From Corbicula japonica (lineage: Eukaryota > Mollusca > Bivalvia > Venerida > Cyrenidae), in contig JAZAYU010000008.1 in NCBI GenBank assembly GCA_038501625.1, positions 7,750,938-7,814,937 of the forward strand: DNA of 64,000 nucleotides, written 5' to 3'. Of this stretch, positions 59,695-64,000 are shown in pieces. Under the pieces are notes generated by a model. It was not told the DNA's origin, did no database searches, and saw nothing but the letters and a program-made list of their open reading frames with translations. Numbering within the stretch: position 1 is the first letter of the stretch; every line of letters begins with the position of its first letter. The position numbers and the translations under genes were made by a program.

Positions 59695-59745
59695 CCTGCT
59701 CTACAGGACACTTCTTATTATTGTCTTATGTTTCTTCAGATGAAC
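59695..59745 (-). other. 5'UTR part of exon 1
   Basis: On the minus strand a T-rich tract ends in TTTTAAG at 59746-59747, a plausible splice acceptor. It leaves about 51 noncoding bases before the start codon, so a further upstream noncoding exon is likely, as in vertebrate ABCA1. If this acceptor is not used the UTR simply extends further right. Confidence 0.45.
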
Positions 59746-60179
59746 CTTAAAATATAACACAACATTTAACTAGGTTGGCGCAAAGGAAAAAAAAGTATGA
59801 GCCAAATTTTTAAGCGGCGTGATAGCGCGCGACCATTGTTATAAATATTCATAAACCAACATGGTATCTAAAACAAAGTAGGTTTTATTCCATTCTTTTT
59901 AAACATACAACTCTTATAGAAGGCTAAGTGCTTTTTTTTTCATTTTACTGCACTGTTTAATTTAATGATATTGTAAATGTTTATTTCTGTAATTACTGTG
60001 ATTTCTGCTATTTACACTTAAAGAATTGATTGATTCTCCTTTCTTTCTTATGCTTCCAAAGACTGAATGCCTTGCTGAAATTAAAGACAACAATCATGAA
60101 TAGTATGCTTGAGCAAGGCTAATAACATAAATGCCCTAGTATTTAAAGTACAAAGTACTTAGAATTGTAAGCTAATTGG

Positions 60180-60860
60180 AAAATGACTTTAGAAAATATT
60201 TATCTTTACAAATACACTGCAATTTCGATACTCCGGACCGATTTTCCCGCCGATTTACATCCTTCCATCTATTAGAAAAAAGCTAAAGTTGTATTTAAAA
60301 AATCCACTGATTGATTATAATAACGTTTTGATTTGTCTCCAACTGTTCCGATTTGACGTTCTTTGGGGTAGTTAAATTATTTGCCGACGTCAATCATCAT
60401 ATTTATCGATCTTGTTACTCCACCCTTGCATCGTCAGCTTGACTCGAATGGTTGACAACTGTGACGTTTTTAATTGTTTTAGACAAATCCCATTACATAA
60501 ACAAACATGTCCGCCTCGAGCAAAGAATGAATACCGTCGGTAACAAAACTGCTTATCTGGGGTCCTAATTAGCAAGATTATGACATGAATGTGGTAGAAA
60601 GTGGACCAGATTGTTTATCCGTGGCGGGCCCGGGGGGTAAGCAATGATTGTTAAAACAATGTATGGTCGGTGACATGTGGCGGGAAATTGATCAATATTT
60701 GTCTTCTGTGCGGATTTTACGCCCGCATTTTTTATCGCCAGATTCATTGATTTGTAAGAAAATCATCAGCAGCTGGTATTTTTATCGCCAATTGGCGATT
60801 TTGGCGAGCGATTACACTAACATAGATTTAATAAGAATTTAGGTAATACAATGTTTATCA
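60180..60860 (-). promoter_or_regulatory. Repeat-poor, locally GC-richer region upstream of the ABCA gene; candidate promoter
   Basis: This stretch, 0.5-1.1 kb upstream of the coding start, lacks the repeats seen elsewhere. It has a GC-rich core (GGCGGGCCCGGGGGG near 60623), GGCGGGAAATT near 60680, a GACGTCA-type word at about 60384 and a repeated TTTTATCGCCA. No start site can be fixed from sequence; it is offered because a first noncoding exon should lie right of 59745. Confidence 0.3.
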
Positions 60861-60871
60861 ACCCTTGAAGA

Positions 60872-61030
60872 GCTGTGCCAAAGATCATAAAACTAAATCA
60901 GGAGACCAGATTCAAATCTCAAGCACCTGATTGGCTGAAATGGCGACTGGTCGCCATTTCAGCAATCAGATGCTTGAGATTTGAGACTGGTCTCCAATAT
61001 CAGTTTTATGGTTTTCTGATCTTTGGCCCT
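60872..61030. repeat. Family B palindromic MITE, complete
   Basis: GCCAAAGATCATAAAACTAA, GGCTGAAATGGCGACTGGTC and the mirrored arm to TTTTATGGTTTTCTGATCTT are present with full-length arms. Confidence 0.9.
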
Positions 61031-61130
61031 GGTCACATCTGCGACTAGTATAGACACAGATCAGCCTACACATCTGCACAGTCTGAACAGGGTCTACACT
61101 GTTCTTATGTTAATAAATTCCTTTAATAAA
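61025..61130. repeat. Family A (TTAA) MITE fragment
   Basis: AGTATAGACACAGATCAGCC and CAGTCTGAACAGGGTCTACA mark a 5' half lying against the family B copy. Confidence 0.55.
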
Positions 61131-61229
61131 TTTCTGTAAAACAGACCTATGTACTATAAATGGATAGACTAATATTGATAAAAGGTAAAGGTATGGGTTT
61201 ATAGTCTGTAATTACTAAACGTATTCAAC

Positions 61230-61465
61230 CCACTTTCACATTTACCCCCCGATTACTGGATATAAGTCATCCTTTTACAGTGTGCGCTGTTGGCAGGCAC
61301 GGAACATTAACTTCCTCACAGGTACCCATTTATAGACCTGGGTAGAGAGAAGCAATGAAGGCTTAATTTCTTGCTTTAGGAAATTAGCTGACAAACTGGG
61401 GCTCGAACCCGGGACCCCTCAATCCCTAGGCGAGCGCTCTACCACTGGACTACTGCTGCCTTCAT
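61230..61465 (-). repeat. tRNA-derived SINE (tRNA-Pro-like head)
   Basis: On the minus strand a head at about 61463-61399 carries box A TAGTCCAGTGGTAGAGC and box B GGTTCGAGCCCC. The anticodon loop CTAGGGA resembles tRNA-Pro (AGG). The body includes TCTATAAATGGGTACCTGTG, similar to a central motif common in SINEs of aquatic invertebrates. The aminoacyl stem does not pair, so it is not a tRNA gene. Confidence 0.7.
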
Positions 61466-61659
61466 TAGTTCAAGAATTAATGTACTTGAAGAACATTAGT
61501 TCAGTAGGTGTAAAAAGGTGACATCTCAGTAAAGAACCTTCCTTTTACACCCTGAATTCTTTCTCTAACAAAGTTTTATAAAAGAACATCAGACTCTGCA
61601 TATAAACCCTTTTACTTCTTACTTTCTGACCTTTTGTAATGGATTCCATTTTCTTTGAA

Positions 61660-62075
61660 TTGGGACCAATTGTTTATCGACAAACAGTGTATAACAAGAT
61701 CAGAGTGCAAGGCTGCACAGGATAATCTGGGTCTACACTGGTCACAATTGTAATATATTATATAAGCCATACTGCAGTACTAAATTAACTTTGTCTGAAA
61801 TTTTGTTGGGGACATTCTGACACTAACCCATAACTCTTTTTCTCTATATATACATCTTTTATTACAAAAGTAACCAGTGTAGATCTAGGTGGATGTTGTT
61901 CATTGAGTTATTCATGTAGTCTCATCTGGATCTACATGTACACTGGTCACTTCTTGGTCAGATATAATACAATGAATCTTAAAGCAAACACAGCCGATCA
62001 TGATCAGATGGCTTGGATGGTTCTACAATGTTTCCCTATGTATTAAAAGCCATATCTATGAAGTACAGAGTTAAC
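61660..62075. repeat. Two decayed family A (TTAA) MITE copies
   Basis: The first covers about 61660-61790 (GATAATCTGGGTCTACACTG). The second covers about 61825-62073 (AACCAGTGTAGATCTAGGTG, GATCATGATCAGATGGCTTG, ending TATGAAGTACAGAGTTAA). Confidence 0.65.
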
Positions 62076-62144
62076 TAATTATTTAAATCTTGAGGTGCAT
62101 AAAATAAAAAAAACAACATCAGATTCGACCTTATAATTTATCTT

Positions 62145-62337
62145 CTAACCCTTTCCTCCATTTTTATACATGTTCAACCAGTGTAAATCCAGATCAGCCA
62201 GAACATCCATGACGTCTGATCAGGATCTGCACTGGTCGCATTTTGGTCAGAAATAACCTAACAATTCATAAAGCGAACAGTTTAAATCATGTTCAGACAG
62301 CATGCAATAAACGTGTATCTATGGAGGAAAGGGTTAA
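62145..62337. repeat. Family A (TTAA) MITE, internally deleted
   Basis: It starts TAACCCTTTCCTCCATTTTT, contains GATCAGGATCTGCACTGGTC and ends TATGGAGGAAAGGGTTAA. The 3' palindromic block is missing, giving a shortened copy. Confidence 0.85.
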
Positions 62338-62611
62338 AATTGGATGGTAATCATTGCACATTAGAAGTCATGACAGGATGGACATAAACAGACTTTTTTA
62401 TTGATGGAGATCCTTAATTCTTATATTTATCATTTTGCCCTTCCGAAATTGTCTGCACTTCATTGAACAATGGCTCATATATTATAATTTTACTTTTTTT
62501 GCTTTTCATTAAGATTTATACTCGGGGGTCATTTGACCCTGTCAAAAGTTTTAAAGGGTTTTAATCATCAGCCTATATTGGTGTTTTGCAGAAATAATTT
62601 CAATAAATTAA

Positions 62612-63170
62612 CACTAGAATGTTGTGTTCCGTGGAACACATGCGTCGCCTGCATGGAAAAAGTTGAAATGTGGGCCTATGTTTAATCATATATAATAAAA
62701 AAAAATTTCATTTAAGTTTATTTCAATACTTCGCCACAGAACATCTAAATTGAATTTAAAAGGGGAATAACTAAAATAATAATGAAACCTGAGTTATCAC
62801 CTTCAAAAATTGGTTTGTAAATGCAGATGAGTTATTCAAAGTATTAAGTGAATTAATTGAACAAGTACTTTCCATTTTACAGGCAACACTAAGTTTCATG
62901 TTAAAGTTGCATTTGAAATGGACATAACTCATAAAATATTGAAACTGGAGTTATCATTCTTTTCGTCACAGATGGCATTGTTCATGCTGATGATATATTC
63001 CAAGTATGAAGTGAATAGGACAAGTACTTTCAAAGTTAAAGTCAACATTAAGTTTCATGTTAAAGTTGCATTTGAAAGGGGCATAACTCAAAAAAATTTT
63101 TAACTTGAGTCATCCTTCTTTTTGTCACAGATGGCATTGTTCGTGCTGATGATATATTTAATTTTCAAGT
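62612..63170 (+). mobile_element. AACTAGA-like element start with three core units
   Basis: It starts CACTAGAATGTTGTGTTCCG with a perfect GTGTTCC/GGAACAC hairpin, then ATGCGTCGCC. The core carries about three units of AAAGTTGCATTTGAAATGGA and CACAGATGGCATTGTTCATG. The usual right-end hairpin was not found. Confidence 0.65.
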
Positions 63171-63449
63171 ATGAACAGGGCCTTCCCCAGAAAAATTTTA
63201 AGGCATCCTGGCATCCTACGCGTGACGTGCTAATTCATGCAAAATATTTTCACATGGTTGATGGGTGCATCTTACAAATATATTAATATATATTTAGCAC
63301 AAAGCAACATAGTTTTCTAAGTTTTATTCAAATATGACAAAGTACATTTTTCACAGAACCACCACACACTTGCTATTGTATTGTACTTACATGTAATACT
63401 GTAATACAAAACAGTTGTTGCTTCATTTTTGATGTTCAACAGTGTAAAA

Positions 63450-64000
63450 AACTAGACTGTGTCCACAGGACACTGATGCCCCCACTGCTGCAATAACATT
63501 TGTTACAAAATTTTGTACCAGGTATTAACAACATGTGGTGATCATGATTAGTAAATGAGGAGTAAGTGCCACAAAATTTAATAACTAACATAAACAAAAG
63601 GCCATAACTGTGGTGAAAATTGTTGCAAGACAATGTCCTTTACAACAATCTTCACATCATGTCTAATCATCTGTGCAAGTTTGAAAGAAATCAGCCAAAT
63701 AGAAAATGTGAAGTTGATGCCACAAAATTTTGTAAGTGAAATAAACAAAGGGCCATAACTGTGGTAAAAATGGCAGCAGAAAAAAATCTTTTTTTTATGA
63801 TCATCTACCAAGCCATCTTGATCATGTGTGCAAGTTAGAAAGAAATCTGTCCAAAAGTAAATGAGGAGTTGATGCCACAAGATATTATTACTGAAAAAAA
63901 CAAAGGGCCATAACTCTGGTAAAAGTAGTCGCAGGAAAAAATCCTCTCTTCACGATCATCTACACATCCTGCTTCATCATCTGTGCACGTTTGCAAGGAA
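63450..64000 (+). mobile_element. AACTAGA-type element, cut by the window end
   Basis: It starts AACTAGACTGTGTCCACAGG with a TGTGTCC/GGACAC hairpin and GATGCCCCCACTGCTGCA, the same start as the short element at 23859. At least three units carry AGGGCCATAACTGTGGTAAA and AAGTTTGAAAGAAATCAGCC, and the sequence runs off the end. Confidence 0.8.

Noticed and set aside
61399..61463. Functional tRNA-Pro gene
   Set aside because: Box A and box B are present but the acceptor and parts of the anticodon stem do not pair, and a SINE body follows.

Overview
The window is animal nuclear DNA, AT-rich and full of repeats. The repeat types point to a bivalve mollusc: short palindromic MITEs, tandem-repeat-cored elements whose ends read ATGCCCCC or ATGTCTCCC, and (ACGG)n tracts. 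The bivalve assignment is inferred from this repeat style and from the protein sequence; the species cannot be fixed.

One gene dominates. It is a full-size ABC subfamily A lipid transporter of the ABCA1/ABCA4/ABCA7 clade on the minus strand. It starts at 59694 and runs leftwards to at least 2542. I could place 35 coding exons, every one with GT-AG borders and compatible phase, giving about 1,843 residues. In order they encode the N-terminal cytoplasmic helix and TM1, large extracellular domain 1, TM2-6, a complete nucleotide-binding domain 1, the regulatory linker, TM7, extracellular domain 2 and TM8 to the start of TM10. The rest of TMD2, NBD2 and the C-terminus lie beyond position 1. The best biological surprise is a tandem pair of 180-bp homologous exons (36746-36925 and 35887-36066) with identical phases, which look like mutually exclusive alternatives for the segment just before TM2.

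Nearly everything else is intronic or upstream repeat. (1) About a dozen elements share one architecture: an AACTAGA or AACAAGA left end, a small hairpin, a C-rich motif, a core of about 140-190 bp units, a short microsatellite and a right-end hairpin. Two copies of one family (12.4-14.7 kb and 40.0-42.6 kb) lie in opposite orientation. Their units carry AGGTCAAGGTCA, and a third family carries AGGTCAAAGGTCA (a DR1) in 8 of 9 units. (2) About 30 copies or fragments belong to a palindromic MITE with TTAA ends. (3) About 13 copies belong to a second palindromic MITE. (4) Single DNA transposon relics include a mariner with D34D spacing, a Mutator-like element with a perfect 9-bp target duplication, hAT-like elements with 8-bp and 5-bp duplications (one nested in a MITE) and a pogo/Tigger-like MITE. 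(5) There are two tRNA-derived SINE heads, several large fold-back palindromes and several mini/microsatellites.

Upstream of the gene (59.75-64 kb) there is a 5'UTR, a repeat-poor stretch that may hold the promoter, and more repeats. No second protein-coding gene is supported.
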